A stretch of DNA of 64,000 nucleotides from Geomonas sp. RF6 (GTDB lineage Bacteria > Desulfobacterota > Desulfuromonadia > Geobacterales > Geobacteraceae), in assembly GCF_021044625.1 (NCBI RefSeq), contig NZ_CP087999.1, forward strand, positions 389,001-453,000, read 5' to 3'. Made by a program: the position numbers and the translations under genes. Under the pieces are notes generated by a model. The model was not told where the DNA came from. It did no database searches and saw nothing but the letters and a program-made list of their open reading frames with translations. Shown piece after piece: positions 17,923 through 27,291 of the stretch; within the stretch, counting starts at the first letter, position 1, and the number at the start of each line of letters is the position of its first letter.

Positions 17923-18081
17923 ATGCAACGCTGGATATGCACGGTATGCCAACACATCTACGATCCGGAGCAGGGGGACGACAGAAACGGCGTCCCGGCC
18001 ATGATCTCCTTTACGGAGCTCACCGAGGAGTGGACCTGCCCCGTTTGCAAGGCGAAGAAGAACTTCTTCAAACCTCTGTGA
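17923..18081 (+). CDS. Rubredoxin-type iron protein
   Basis: A short gene of 52 residues starting MQRWICTVCQHIYDPEQGD. The two CxxC pairs (CTVC and CPVCKAKK) at about residues 6-9 and 39-42 are the four Fe ligands of a rubredoxin. The acidic loop and the aromatic WTCPVC context match the family. It carries single electrons, often to oxygen or peroxide reductases. An AAAGGAGAG site sits six bases before the ATG. The sequence between the pairs (NGVPAMISFTEL) lacks the common GDPENGVAPGT loop, so it is a divergent member. Confidence 0.88.
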   Translation: MQRWICTVCQHIYDPEQGDDRNGVPAMISFTELTEEWTCPVCKAKKNFFKPL

Positions 18082-18210
18082 GAGGGTGCCCTCCTCGCGC
18101 CCTCTTTCCCCCTTCCCCCGAACAACCCTCCTCAAGTTTTGTAAACACTATCCGATAGAGGGGATAGTTGTGTTGTACAGCTGCATTGAACGACATCCCG
18201 GGAGATCTGC

Positions 18211-19392
18211 ATGAACACCCTTTGGAACTGCTACCTGAACCTCTCCATCCGGCTTCGGCTCGCCGTGCTGTGCGCCTCGTACAGCCTGTGCATGATCGCC
18301 GTCGGCGTCTGCGCCCAGTCCGGCTCTCCCCTGGTGAAGTACGGCTCGATGGCCTTCCTGATCCTCCTCGGCGGGATCTTCGGCTGGATCAACATCTGGT
18401 CCATCAACAGGCCGATCCAGCGCACCATCGGGTACCTGCAGACGATGGCGGGGGGGGACCTCACCCAGGAGATCCGGGTGCTGCGCAAGAACGAGTTCAG
18501 CAAGATGATCGCGGCTACCAAGGAACTGCAGGATTCGATGCGCACCATCATCTCGGGGATCAAGGGGACGGCGGATCGCCTCGCCACCTCCTCCGAGCTC
18601 CTGCGTTCCACCTCCTCGGAGATCGTGGCGGAGACGGAGCAGGCCTCCAGCCAGTCCCGGGAGGTGAGCACGGCGGTGGAGGAGATGGCTTCGGTGAGCG
18701 AGGGGATCTCCCTCAGCTGTCAGGAAATGGCGCAGAAGGCGTCCGGGACGAACAGCGCCACCCACAGCGGCGCGGAGACGGTCGCGGGGATGCGTGCGAT
18801 GATGGCTGAGATCGAGCGGATGGTGCTCGGCACGGTGGAGGCGGTGAAGGCGCTCGGCGCCAATTCGGAGCGGATCGGAGACATCGTGGTGGCGATCGAG
18901 GACATCGCCGACCAGACGAACCTCCTGGCGCTGAATGCCGCGATCGAGGCGGCTCGTGCCGGGGATCAGGGGCGGGGATTTGCCGTCGTCGCCGACGAGG
19001 TGAAAAACCTGGCGGGGCGCACCACCTCCTCGACCCACGAGATCCAGGGGATCGTCGCCTCCCTCTTGAAGGACGTGAAGAACGTGGTGCGCTGCATGGA
19101 GGAGAGCGCGAGTTGCGTGCGCACCGGCTGCACCGACGTGGAACATTCCAGCGAGGCGATACGGCTCATCGAGGCGCACTTTGCGCCGCTTCTGGAGCAC
19201 GTCTCGCACGTCGCCACCGCGGCGGAGGAGCAGTCGGCTACCAGCCACAGCATCACGAACAGCATGCGCGGCATCTCCCAGGTCATAGAAATCGCGGCAG
19301 GGGGCGCCCACGCCACCGAGCGCGCCGCCTGCGAACTGGCAGACTCGGCGAGCGGGCTGCAGCAGATGATAAACCGCTTCAGGCTGGGGTAG
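18211..19392 (+). CDS. Methyl-accepting chemotaxis protein without a periplasmic domain
   Basis: 393 residues. Two membrane helices (about 15-37 and 46-66) are separated by only a few residues, so there is almost no periplasmic sensor. A HAMP follows (about 67-120), then a cytoplasmic signalling coiled coil with the hairpin-tip motif EDIADQTNLLALNAAIEAARAG and GFAVVADEVKNLAGR. It binds CheA/CheW and relays an intracellular or membrane signal (for example redox or energy state). No che genes lie nearby, so it is an orphan receptor. The start at 18211 is the first plausible ATG. Confidence 0.93.
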   Translation: MNTLWNCYLNLSIRLRLAVLCASYSLCMIAVGVCAQSGSPLVKYGSMAFLILLGGIFGWINIWSINRPIQRTIGYLQTMAGGDLTQEIRVLRKNEFSKMIAATKELQDSMRTIISGIKGTADRLATSSELLRSTSSEIVAETEQASSQSREVSTAVEEMASVSEGISLSCQEMAQKASGTNSATHSGAETVAGMRAMMAEIERMVLGTVEAVKALGANSERIGDIVVAIEDIADQTNLLALNAAIEAARAGDQGRGFAVVADEVKNLAGRTTSSTHEIQGIVASLLKDVKNVVRCMEESASCVRTGCTDVEHSSEAIRLIEAHFAPLLEHVSHVATAAEEQSATSHSITNSMRGISQVIEIAAGGAHATERAACELADSASGLQQMINRFRLG

Positions 19393-19395
19393 CGG

Positions 19396-19887
19396 TCAGC
19401 GGCGCAGTTCCATCGGCACCCCTGCCCGGTCCGCTTTCAGGTCGAGGTCGGAGAGCTCCTGCTTCAGCCGGGCAATCCGCTCCTCGCTGCGGCGGATCTC
19501 CTCCAGCTTCGCGTAGTAAGCGGCGCGCGCCGGGGCCGGCGTCGTCAGCGGCGTCTGGTTGTAGTACGGATTTTCCTCCGGCTTTGCCTTCCCTTTCGCC
19601 AGTTTCTCCTCGAACTCCTTTATCTCCTTCTCTGTCGGAGTCCTCCCCTTCTTGACGACCCACTTGTGGCGCAGCTTCGGGAGTTCCTCCCGCATCGCGA
19701 CAAGCCCCGTCTCGGCACCCTTCAGCTCCTGGCGCAGCCTCGCATACTCCGTGACCACCGCGCGCACGCTCACCTCACCGGACGGATCGGAGGAGGCGCC
19801 CCTTCCACTCCCCTCGCCGACCGTGAGGAGCGAACCGACCAGCAGCAAAGGTACCACCGCATGTCGCAACAAACCCGCTTTCTTCAT
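19396..19887 (-). CDS. Exported coiled-coil protein (unknown)
   Basis: 163 residues. The N-terminus has a Sec signal peptide (hydrophobic core VVPLLLVGSLLTV). The mature part is strongly charged and predicted to be helical: about 60-105 (RLRQELKGAETG to KEFEEKLAKGK) and the C-terminal LEEIRRSEERIARLKQELSDLD are heptad-like. No catalytic motif. It is convergent with the chemotaxis receptor gene, only three bases away. Function unknown; likely periplasmic. Confidence 0.65.
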   Translation of the reverse strand: MKKAGLLRHAVVPLLLVGSLLTVGEGSGRGASSDPSGEVSVRAVVTEYARLRQELKGAETGLVAMREELPKLRHKWVVKKGRTPTEKEIKEFEEKLAKGKAKPEENPYYNQTPLTTPAPARAAYYAKLEEIRRSEERIARLKQELSDLDLKADRAGVPMELRR

Positions 19888-20097
19888 CTATCCCTCCTGC
19901 GCCGCAACTCGTCGGCAAGCGGCCGAGCCGCTTTTGGCTGGAGCATTTATAGACTCCTTCCCGAGAGAGGTCAAGGGGAGGGATGGGGCATTCCTTCCGG
20001 AAAATAAAATCATGAAGCCGAGCGCACACATAAACGAGAGCTTGCAATGTTCTCATTATTGAATTAGCATAAGCTAACCGTAAACATCCAGGACAGA

Positions 20098-21261
20098 ATG
20101 CCTGACCCCGAGGTTTCCATGCTAGAGCAGACCATAAAGATCTCCCTTTTGGTAGTGGAGGACGACGCCATCTCCCGCGCCACCCTCGTCGACCTCATCT
20201 CCCGGAAGTTCCCCGAACTTGAGGTGACCAGTGCGGAGAACGGCGCCGTCGGCCTCGCCACCTACCGGGAGACCCCCTGCGACATAGTCGTTACGGATAT
20301 AAACATGCCGCTCATAAACGGTATCGATATGGCAAAGGAGATCCGTACCGAAAATCCCGCCTCCTTCGTGATCTTCCTTACCGCATTCAGCGACTCCCGA
20401 TACCTCATGGACGCGATCAACCTCGGCGCCAGCGGCTACGTGCTGAAACCGGTCGACAGCACCCTCCTCTTTGCGGCGATTCGGGAGGGGATCACCCGCA
20501 TCACGCAAGGAAGAAGGATCGAGGCGCTCACCCGGTCCCTCGCCACCCGCAGCGCAGAACTGGAAACGCTGAACCAGGAGTTGAAGGCGACGAACCGGGA
20601 ACTGGAGGCATTCAGTTCCATGGTCTCCCACGACCTGCGGCAACCGCTGCACAAGATAAACCTGTACTGCCAGGTCCTTCTCGACCTGAACGACACCGTA
20701 CTGGACGACGAAAGCAAAGGGTACCTGCAGGACATAACCGGGAGTGTGGAGGAGATAGTGCGGCTTATCGACGCCCTCCTGGAGTTTGGCCGCATCTCGC
20801 ACCAGCCTATCCGCAAGGAAAAGGTGGACCTCGGGAGGATCGCCAGCGACATCGCCAACGGGCTCTCGCTGCAGCAGCCGAGCCGCGACGTCCTCTTCGA
20901 CATAGAAGAGGGAACCGAGGCCGAAGGGGATGAGCAGCTTCTGAAGTTGGTGCTCCACAACCTCCTCGGGAACGCCTGGAAGTTTACCTCCAAGGAGGAG
21001 TCGGCCCGGATCGAATTCAGGCGACTGAAAGAGGACGGCAAGCAGGTCTTCTTCGTGCGCGACAACGGAGTCGGCTTCGAGCTGGAAAATCCCGACCTCC
21101 TCTTCAGCCCCTTTCACCGCTACCACGACAAGGCGCATTACGAGGGGCACGGCATCGGGCTTTTCACGGTGCAGCGGATCATCCAGCGCCACGGCGGCAA
21201 GGTCTGGGCCACCGGCGCGCCGCGGGAAGGGGCAACCTTCTACTTCGCACTCGATTCCTGA
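20098..21261 (+). CDS. Receiver-histidine kinase protein
   Basis: 387 residues with the receiver first. It has an acidic pair (VVEDD), the phospho-acceptor Asp in VVTDINMPLING and the Lys in YVLKPVD. A coiled-coil linker (about 140-175) leads to a HisKA with the motif SHDLRQPLHKI and an HATPase domain (LHNLLGNAWKF, DNGVGFE, GHGIGLFTV). It resembles phytochrome-type kinases. A second start (ATG at 20119) with GAGG six bases upstream is also possible. It is the first of three same-strand signalling genes, so signal integration between them is likely. Confidence 0.9.
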   Translation: MPDPEVSMLEQTIKISLLVVEDDAISRATLVDLISRKFPELEVTSAENGAVGLATYRETPCDIVVTDINMPLINGIDMAKEIRTENPASFVIFLTAFSDSRYLMDAINLGASGYVLKPVDSTLLFAAIREGITRITQGRRIEALTRSLATRSAELETLNQELKATNRELEAFSSMVSHDLRQPLHKINLYCQVLLDLNDTVLDDESKGYLQDITGSVEEIVRLIDALLEFGRISHQPIRKEKVDLGRIASDIANGLSLQQPSRDVLFDIEEGTEAEGDEQLLKLVLHNLLGNAWKFTSKEESARIEFRRLKEDGKQVFFVRDNGVGFELENPDLLFSPFHRYHDKAHYEGHGIGLFTVQRIIQRHGGKVWATGAPREGATFYFALDS

Positions 21262-21467
21262 CCCTTCGCGGGGGGGCGCCCCCTTTCCCCCCGGACCTGC
21301 CCTGAAAGGGGCGAATCAAAGGGCAGCAACGCCATATTAACCGCAAAAGATGAAAGTCCTCTCTTGCATCTCCCCGCTCCCCTGCGCTATTATGTGCCGC
21401 CTCGGCCACCTCTGCCGCCATCGTCCCAAAGCATCGGCCACCTCTCACCCACACGGACGAGCCCCTC

Positions 21468-22262
21468 ATGAAGGATATTGCCGATCTCCCCATAGTAGTC
21501 GTAGAGGATGATCCCGCCGTCCTCTCCCTCTTCGGGATCATTCTCGAAGGGCAGGGGTACCGCTCCCCCCTCCTTTTTGACAGCAGTCTGAACGCCCTCG
21601 AATTCCTCCGCACCGGAGATGCCGCGGCGATCATCCTCGACCTTTTCCTGCCGGACATGTCAGGTCTCGACCTTCTGCGTTACGTCAGCTCCCGGCTGGC
21701 CCACATCCCCGTTATCATCGTCTCCGGCAACAGCCAGATCGACACCGCCATAGACTGCATGAAGCTCGGCGCCGTCGACTACCTCAGGAAGCCGTTCACC
21801 GGGACGCAGATCGCAGCAAGCCTCACCCGCGCCCTCGCTCTCAGGCCCGGGAGGGGAGAGAGCGAGATCCCGTCCCCCGTCGGAGGGGAGCCCCTATTCC
21901 CGCCACCCGAGGGGGTACCGGAGCGGCTGCGCAAGGCGGCGGCGTTCATGGAGGAGAACCTCGCACGCCCCCTCTACCTGGAGGGGATCGCCCGGCAGGC
22001 GTGCCTCAGCAAGTTCCACTTCTGCAGGGAATTCAAGAAATTCTACGGCATGAGCCCCATGCACTTCATGCTCCGGCGGCGCATAGCCCTGGCGACCTCT
22101 CTTTTGGACGGTGATAGCGCAGCGATCTCGGAGGTCGCCATACAGTGCGGCTTCAGCGACCAGAGCGAATTCACCAAGTGGTTCAAGAAGGCGACCGGTG
22201 TGACCCCTTCCCGCTACCGCAATGCCCGAAAAAGATGCCAAACGCTCCTCCCTCCACGCTGA
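21468..22262 (+). CDS. Response regulator with AraC-type DNA-binding domain
   Basis: 264 residues. Receiver at about 1-120 (VVEDDPAVL, phospho-acceptor Asp in IILDLFLPDMSG, Lys in YLRKPF), a variable linker, then an AraC/XylS helix-turn-helix pair at about 165-255 (LSKFHFCREFKKFYGMSPMHF and ISEVAIQCGFSDQSEFTKWFK). The recognised DNA sites are unknown. Its position between two kinase/receiver genes makes those the likely phosphodonors. Confidence 0.92.
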   Translation: MKDIADLPIVVVEDDPAVLSLFGIILEGQGYRSPLLFDSSLNALEFLRTGDAAAIILDLFLPDMSGLDLLRYVSSRLAHIPVIIVSGNSQIDTAIDCMKLGAVDYLRKPFTGTQIAASLTRALALRPGRGESEIPSPVGGEPLFPPPEGVPERLRKAAAFMEENLARPLYLEGIARQACLSKFHFCREFKKFYGMSPMHFMLRRRIALATSLLDGDSAAISEVAIQCGFSDQSEFTKWFKKATGVTPSRYRNARKRCQTLLPPR

Positions 22263-22403
22263 ATAGCACAAAATCCCTAAATTTGAGCAAAATTTCACAA
22301 GATGCAGTTACCGTATACCTGTTATAACTTTCGTGGTTAAGCATCCATGCGGCCCCAGCCGCCGACGACTGTCCCGGTCCATTCCCAAGCGGAAGAGGTC
22401 TAC

Positions 22404-24335
22404 ATGTTGCCGTTCGATCACTCGAGTCCCGCCATCTCCCTCCTCTATGTCGAGGACGACCCCTATGCCAGAGAAAAGGTAGTCGATGCCCTGACCCGGA
22501 ACTTTCCCGGCCTCACCGTGTACCCCGCGGAAGACGGCGCGGCGGGGCTCAAGCTCTGCCGGGAGCTGCGCCCCGAAATCGTCCTCACCGACATAGAGAT
22601 GCCCGCCCTCGATGGGATAGAGATGGCCCGGGAAATCCTCTCCTTCGCCCCCGGGACCCGCGTCATCATCATCTCCAGCCACAGCAAGACAGACTATCTC
22701 TTCGAGACGATGCGCCTGGGGATACGGCACTACCTCACGAAGCCGCTCGATTTCCGCCACCTCTTCAACGCGGTCGGCGAATGCCTCTCGGCGGTGCAGT
22801 TGGAAAGACAGGTCCGGCGCCAGGAGGAGTGCATCCGCGTCCTCTCGCAGGTAGTAGAACAGAACTCCCGGATGGTGGCGGTCAGCGACAGGGAAGGGAA
22901 GATCGTCTATGTGAACGACACCTTCTGCAAGACCGCCGAGCAGGGCGCCCAGGAAATCCTCGGGAAGGGGTTGCAGGAGCTCTCCCCCCTCGACCCGGAG
23001 CGCTTCCGGGAGGTGTGGAAGGCGGTGAGCTCCGGCGCGGAGTGGCACGGCGAGTGGACACGCAGCAGAAAGAGCGGCGAGGTCTCGTGGGAACTGGCCT
23101 CCATATCCCCCCTTTTCGACAGCGACAAGTCGATCTGCCACTTCGTGACCATAGCGGAGGACATCACCGCCAGGAAAAAGAGGCAGGAGGAGCTGGAGCG
23201 GGTCCAGAGACTGGAATCGCTCGGGGCGGTGGCGGGAGGGATCGCCCACGACTTCAACAACATCCTCACCGGGATTCTCGGGAATATCTCCTTTGCGCAG
23301 GCGCTGGCAGGGGATAACCATGCGGTGCGGCCCGCCCTCGAGGACGCAGAGAAGGCTTCGCTGCGCGCGGCCGACCTCGCCCGCCAGCTCCTCACCTTCG
23401 CCAACGGCGGGAAGCCGGTGAAGAAGCGGGTATCGGTGCGGCATCTTCTCGAACAGGCGATCTCCCTCGCCCTCGGCGGCTCCTCGGTGCGATGGGAGCT
23501 GCAGCTCACCGACGAAGTCGACGGGGTGGAGGTCGACCCGGCCCAGATACAGCAGGCCTTCCGGAACATCCTGGTAAACGCGGTGGAGGCGAACCCGGGA
23601 GGAGAGATCGTGGTGAACGCCGGAAACATCTCCCTCCCCCCCGGAAACGCGCCCGAGCTCCCCGCCGGCAGCTACGTGCGGATCTCTTTCTCGGACCGCG
23701 GCTGCGGCATTCCGGAAAAGGAACAGCAGCGCATCTTTGACCCATATTTCACCACCAAGCCGGGAGGGACGGGACTCGGGCTCACCTCGGCGCACTCCAT
23801 CGTCATGAGGCACGGCGGGCACATAGCGGTGGACTCCTCCCCCGCCCGGGGAACGACCTTCACCTGCTACCTCCCCTCCACGGGGACGGCGTACGCGCCG
23901 GCGGAATCAAAGCCCAGGAAAGAGGGGGCCCAAGCCGCCGGCGGGGCGGTCCTTGTCATGGACGACGAGAGCGTCGTGCGCAAGGTGACGGGGAAGATGC
24001 TCCAGTGCCTCGGCTACGAGGTGACGACCTGCAACAACGGCGAGGAGGCGATAGAGCTGTACCGCAAGGCGCAAGGGGCCGGGGACCGGTACAAGGCGGT
24101 CATAATGGACCTCACCGTGATGGGCGGAATGGGAGGGAAAGAAGCAGCGGAGCACATCCTGAGGCTCGACCCGGAGGCCCGCCTGGTGGTTTCCAGCGGG
24201 TACTTCGACGATCCGGTCCTCGCCGACTATCGCGAACACGGCTTCTGCGCCGTCCTGCCGAAGCCTTATAAGAGCTCCGATCTGGCGGAAGTAATCAACA
24301 ACCTGGACGAGGCCGCAGCCCGCGACGGTGGCTGA
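22404..24335 (+). CDS. Hybrid sensor kinase: receiver-PAS-HisKA-HATPase-receiver
   Basis: 643 residues from the ATG at 22404, chosen for its GGAAGAGG ribosome site; an upstream ATG at 22347 would add 19 residues. The N-terminal receiver has its Asp in VLTDIEMPALDG. A PAS domain (about 140-245) precedes HisKA with [13 protein letters not shown], the form seen in fast hybrid kinases, then HATPase (DRGCGIPEKE, GGTGLGLTSA). A C-terminal receiver (AVIMDLTVMGGMGG) completes a two-receiver phosphorelay. It follows the AraC-type regulator by 141 bases. Confidence 0.92.
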   Translation: MLPFDHSSPAISLLYVEDDPYAREKVVDALTRNFPGLTVYPAEDGAAGLKLCRELRPEIVLTDIEMPALDGIEMAREILSFAPGTRVIIISSHSKTDYLFETMRLGIRHYLTKPLDFRHLFNAVGECLSAVQLERQVRRQEECIRVLSQVVEQNSRMVAVSDREGKIVYVNDTFCKTAEQGAQEILGKGLQELSPLDPERFREVWKAVSSGAEWHGEWTRSRKSGEVSWELASISPLFDSDKSICHFVTIAEDITARKKRQEELERVQRLESLGAVAGGIAHDFNNILTGILGNISFAQALAGDNHAVRPALEDAEKASLRAADLARQLLTFANGGKPVKKRVSVRHLLEQAISLALGGSSVRWELQLTDEVDGVEVDPAQIQQAFRNILVNAVEANPGGEIVVNAGNISLPPGNAPELPAGSYVRISFSDRGCGIPEKEQQRIFDPYFTTKPGGTGLGLTSAHSIVMRHGGHIAVDSSPARGTTFTCYLPSTGTAYAPAESKPRKEGAQAAGGAVLVMDDESVVRKVTGKMLQCLGYEVTTCNNGEEAIELYRKAQGAGDRYKAVIMDLTVMGGMGGKEAAEHILRLDPEARLVVSSGYFDDPVLADYREHGFCAVLPKPYKSSDLAEVINNLDEAAARDGG

Positions 24336-24510
24336 CCATTCCCACCCCCGCCAAAAAAATCTCTCAGAGATACTACTTGCGGTCTCTTTTTCAACAGCTG
24401 TTCACACACTGCAGTTCAAATCTTGCACAGGAGGGAGGGTACCTTCCCTCCCCCCACGCACATTCCTCTTTTTAATGAGCCACTTACAGGGGCCATCCTT
24501 CCGTCCGCCC

Positions 24511-24526
24511 TTGGCATGCATGTTGC
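24511..24526 (+). promoter_or_regulatory. Possible sigma-54 promoter within a palindrome
   Basis: TTGGCATGCATGTTGC places GG and GC exactly ten bases apart, as in -24/-12 promoters. The site is palindromic (it also reads as GG-N10-GC on the other strand), so it could equally be an operator. The next gene on the plus strand starts 100 bases downstream at 24627. Confidence 0.35.
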
Positions 24527-24626
24527 CAAACTCGAGCTCAAAGATCACCGGGTGATGGCGGCGCAGCCGGTCCACCGCGGCGAGCAGCGGCAGGAATCGC
24601 CGGAGCGACGGCGAAAGGGGGGAGTT

Positions 24627-24887
24627 ATGGAGCCTTTGGTATTGGCAAGTGTGGGAGTGGTTCTCTTCTGCGGTTATCGCACAGTGATGGAGATCGTTGC
24701 CGACATGGTGAGCGAGGGTACGTGGGAGGCGATGCAGGGGGAGCTGCGACAAAGGCTCACCGCCGTCACGGGCGCCGTCGAGCGGCTGCACCGCGCGCGG
24801 GCGCGAAAGGCTCCGTATTACGGCAATTTCTTCCTCGAAGGACGCGCCCCCCGTCCCCGCACCGTTCTGCTGAAGCGTCACGCCTGA
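24627..24887 (+). CDS. Small single-helix membrane protein (unknown)
   Basis: 86 residues from the ATG at 24627, which has an AAAGGGGGGA site upstream; the same frame is open further upstream but without ribosome-site support. One N-terminal hydrophobic helix (about 3-20) is followed by a basic region (RLHRARARK). No family recognised. Codon use resembles that of the neighbours. Confidence 0.5.
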   Translation: MEPLVLASVGVVLFCGYRTVMEIVADMVSEGTWEAMQGELRQRLTAVTGAVERLHRARARKAPYYGNFFLEGRAPRPRTVLLKRHA

Positions 24888-24956
24888 TGCTGCGGACGGA
24901 TTAATTTCCGCGGAAGGGTTGCGTTGTTGGGCGATATACATTAAGCTTCCGGCGCT

Positions 24957-25289
24957 ATGGTCCAGCGTCGCCCGCGACATAAAAGGGGATGGGCCCTCAC
25001 CTCCCTCCTCATAGTCCTTTGCCTCGTCTTTTCCGCGATCCGCACGACAGACCTCTCGCCCCCCGGGCAGCCGAAGCCGACCCGGCGGGCGGTGCTCGAG
25101 ACGAAGATCAAGGAGTCGGCGGGAAGCGCGAAGAAATTCTTCACCGACGTCTCCCCCCTCCCCTGCAGTGCCGCCCTCTCTCCCCCCTTCTGGTACACCA
25201 CGGGGCGCACCAGCACCGAAATCCCGTCGCTGCACCACCCCCCCCTGTTCCCCCACGCATCCCGCGCCCCTCCCGCTTCGACAGGCTGA
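24957..25289 (+). CDS. Small anchored or secreted protein (unknown)
   Basis: 110 residues. A basic n-region (MVQRRPRHKRGWA) is followed by a hydrophobic stretch (about 14-28) that could be a signal anchor. The remainder is Pro/Ser/Thr-rich without a recognised motif. The ribosome site is weak. It may be a real small envelope protein, but a chance reading frame in GC-rich DNA is possible. Confidence 0.35.
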   Translation: MVQRRPRHKRGWALTSLLIVLCLVFSAIRTTDLSPPGQPKPTRRAVLETKIKESAGSAKKFFTDVSPLPCSAALSPPFWYTTGRTSTEIPSLHHPPLFPHASRAPPASTG

Positions 25290-25366
25290 CCGGTCACTGC
25301 ATCCGGCTGCAGATGCTGCAGTCCGGGCCCACCTTGCGTCTACTGTTGAAATACTGGAGGAAAAAA

Positions 25367-25966
25367 ATGAACGCTACCTCGAAATGGCTCCTGCCCTTTC
25401 TTCTTGTCGGGACCTTTACCTATGCCGGCTGCGCCAAGGAGGAAGTGGTGAAGAAGGACGAGCCGCTGGCACCCGCCGCAGCCGTCAAACCCGCCCCGGC
25501 CGCGGGAGTGAAAGCCGCGCCGGCAACCGTAAAGGCGGCGCCGGCAGCAGAACCGATTGCGCCCCTCTCCGGCGGAGAGCTGAAGGAGTCGGCAGCGAAG
25601 AAAGAGAGTGCAGTCAGTGAGACGAGCCTGCAGCGTAACCTTGAGACGATCTACTTCGGGTTCGACTCGTCGACGCTGAGCGCGGAAGCGAGCGCTGCAC
25701 TGGTGAAGAACGTGGAGATCATGAAAAAGAACCCGGAGCGGAAGGTGCGCGTGGAAGGCTACTGCGACGAGAGGGGCTCCGACGAGTACAATCTCGCGCT
25801 CGGAGAGCGCCGCGCGCAGGGGGCGGCGGGGTACCTCGCTACGCTGGGGATCCCCCGCGAGCGCCTCTCCGTCCTGAGCTACGGCAACGAGAAGCCGGCG
25901 GATCCGGGGCACGACGAGACCGCCTGGGCGAAGAATCGCAGGGACGAGTTCGTCTTTGCGAAGTAG
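25367..25966 (+). CDS. pal: Peptidoglycan-associated lipoprotein (Pal/OmpA family)
   Basis: 199 residues from the ATG at 25367, with a CTGGAGG site just upstream. The signal peptide ends in a lipobox-like TYAGC. An Ala/Pro-rich linker (about 30-75) leads to an OmpA-like domain with YFGFDSSTLS, GYCDERGSDEYNLALG and the peptidoglycan-binding Asp/Arg residues (ERR). It tethers the outer membrane to peptidoglycan. The tol genes are not in the window, so whether it is the main Pal or a paralogue is open. A terminator follows immediately. Confidence 0.88.
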   Translation: MNATSKWLLPFLLVGTFTYAGCAKEEVVKKDEPLAPAAAVKPAPAAGVKAAPATVKAAPAAEPIAPLSGGELKESAAKKESAVSETSLQRNLETIYFGFDSSTLSAEASAALVKNVEIMKKNPERKVRVEGYCDERGSDEYNLALGERRAQGAAGYLATLGIPRERLSVLSYGNEKPADPGHDETAWAKNRRDEFVFAK

Positions 25967-25973
25967 ATAGCTG

Positions 25974-26894
25974 TCACGGAAGGGGCCGCGCGGTCCCTTC
26001 CTTTTTTTGCAGGGCCAGCTGGTTGGCCTGCTCCTGTCTCTTCATGGCAAGGTAGTCCGGCTTGTCCATCTCCTTCAGCTGCCGGGGGTAGCGCACCGTG
26101 AGGTCGTACCACCGCGATGTACGCTGCTCGAAGCGCTGCCCCTCCGGAAAGCTCAGCGTGTCGAGGTAGCTCTGCACGGCCAGATAGTAACGGACCGCGT
26201 TTCGCTCTATCGCCCCCCTCACCCCCCCGACGAACCCCTTCCCTCCCCCCGCCAGGCTGAAGCCGACCTTGTCCCGCCCGATCGTGGCGAAGTAGCTCTT
26301 CATCGCCATGCGGGTCATGGAGCCGTACCCGTAGGTGTAGCTGAAGTGAACGAAAGAGTGCCCCTCCGGGAGGGGCGCCGCTTCCAGACGCATGCGGTGG
26401 TTCTTCGTATGCAGCGGCCCCTCGTCCGCGGAGAGGAGGAGCTGGAGGTAGTTCGGCTCCTGGGAGGGGGCCTGGAACTTCAAGCGGAGCGGGTATGCAT
26501 CCGACGCAGGCTGATAGTACTTTCTCCCGCTGTACAGCGTGAGGTACCACTGGTCCCCGCTCTTGCGGTAGGTGCACGCCTTGATGTTTATGTGCAGCGA
26601 GGTGATGTCGCACCAGTTCGACGGCGACTGCAGCGCGTCGCGCAAGGCGGAGAAGGGGTGGTGAAAGACGCCGTACATATCGACCCGCAGCGAGTCCCCC
26701 GCCTCGGCGGACTCGAGGTATATGGGGGCGCCAAGGTAGCTCTTTTCCAGCTTCGACTGCAGGGCCGGGTACTTTGCCAGAAGCGCCTGCTCCCCCCCCG
26801 GATCGGCGATCACTCCCCCTGCCGCCGCAAAAACGAGGAGGGTCGAAAGTAAGAGGAACCCGCACCAGCGCACGATGGAGTACTTTCCGCTCAT
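25974..26894 (-). CDS. Exported protein of unknown function
   Basis: 306 residues from the ATG at 26894, which has a GAGAGG site upstream. A signal peptide with hydrophobic core CGFLLLSTLLVFAAAGG is cleaved near VIA/DP. The mature region contains YGVFHHPFSALRDALQ and a beta-rich middle reminiscent of START/polyketide-cyclase-like folds (FVHFSYTYGYGSMTRMAMKSYF), but I cannot assign it. The last ten codons overlap the pal terminator on the opposite strand. Probably periplasmic. Confidence 0.7.
   Translation of the reverse strand: MSGKYSIVRWCGFLLLSTLLVFAAAGGVIADPGGEQALLAKYPALQSKLEKSYLGAPIYLESAEAGDSLRVDMYGVFHHPFSALRDALQSPSNWCDITSLHINIKACTYRKSGDQWYLTLYSGRKYYQPASDAYPLRLKFQAPSQEPNYLQLLLSADEGPLHTKNHRMRLEAAPLPEGHSFVHFSYTYGYGSMTRMAMKSYFATIGRDKVGFSLAGGGKGFVGGVRGAIERNAVRYYLAVQSYLDTLSFPEGQRFEQRTSRWYDLTVRYPRQLKEMDKPDYLAMKRQEQANQLALQKKEGTARPLP
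25978..26008 (+). terminator. Rho-independent terminator of the pal gene
   Basis: A GGAAGGGGCC/GGTCCCTTCC-type stem at 25978-26001 is followed by seven Ts. It overlaps the last codons of the convergent gene that ends at 25974. Confidence 0.8.
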
Positions 26895-27104
26895 ATTGTC
26901 ACGCCTCTCGATCCCGGTTGGCCGACCTTCGGTCTCTGTTCCGCCACCCCCGCTTCTGCTAATAACTATAAACCTTTTCAACGCGCCCCGACCGCTACAA
27001 CGGGGAGGCGGACCTGCCGTGCGTGAAACGTGAAAGAGCCGATCCGCACAGGAGGATAAAACAGTAAATATTTGAATTTACAGGATGTTTTACGGAGCCC
27101 CTTC

Positions 27105-27132
27105 TTGACAATAGGGCTGCCGGTGTTAAATT
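27105..27132 (+). promoter_or_regulatory. Sigma-70 type promoter for the DUF1259 gene
   Basis: TTGACA at 27105-27110, 16-base spacer, TAAATT at 27127-27132. The -10 lies in an AT-rich palindrome GTTAAATTTTTTAAC (27125-27139) that could be an operator. It implies a 5' leader of about 150 bases before the start at 27292. No known riboswitch fold was recognised in the leader or the rest of the 397-base gap. Confidence 0.5.
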
Positions 27133-27291
27133 TTTTAACATGCGACGCAAACAGAAACTCGGAGATGCGCCCCCGCCCGGGTAGTGACCAAAGGAAGATT
27201 TCGAACGACAGCCGGGATGCTGCTGCTCACCCGTGGCATCTTTATGACCGGTTACCTCTCTGCGCGGGGACGTCAGGGATTGGAGGCTTCC

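Noticed and set aside
24989-25366. Longer N-terminus for the Pal gene
   Set aside because: The frame is open upstream, but a strong ribosome site and lipoprotein signal place the start at 25367.
27125-27291. Possible cyclic-di-GMP (GEMM) riboswitch in the leader of the DUF1259 gene
   Set aside because: A GACGCAAA string is present, but the flanking stem pairing and the GGGCCTA-type partner of GEMM are missing.
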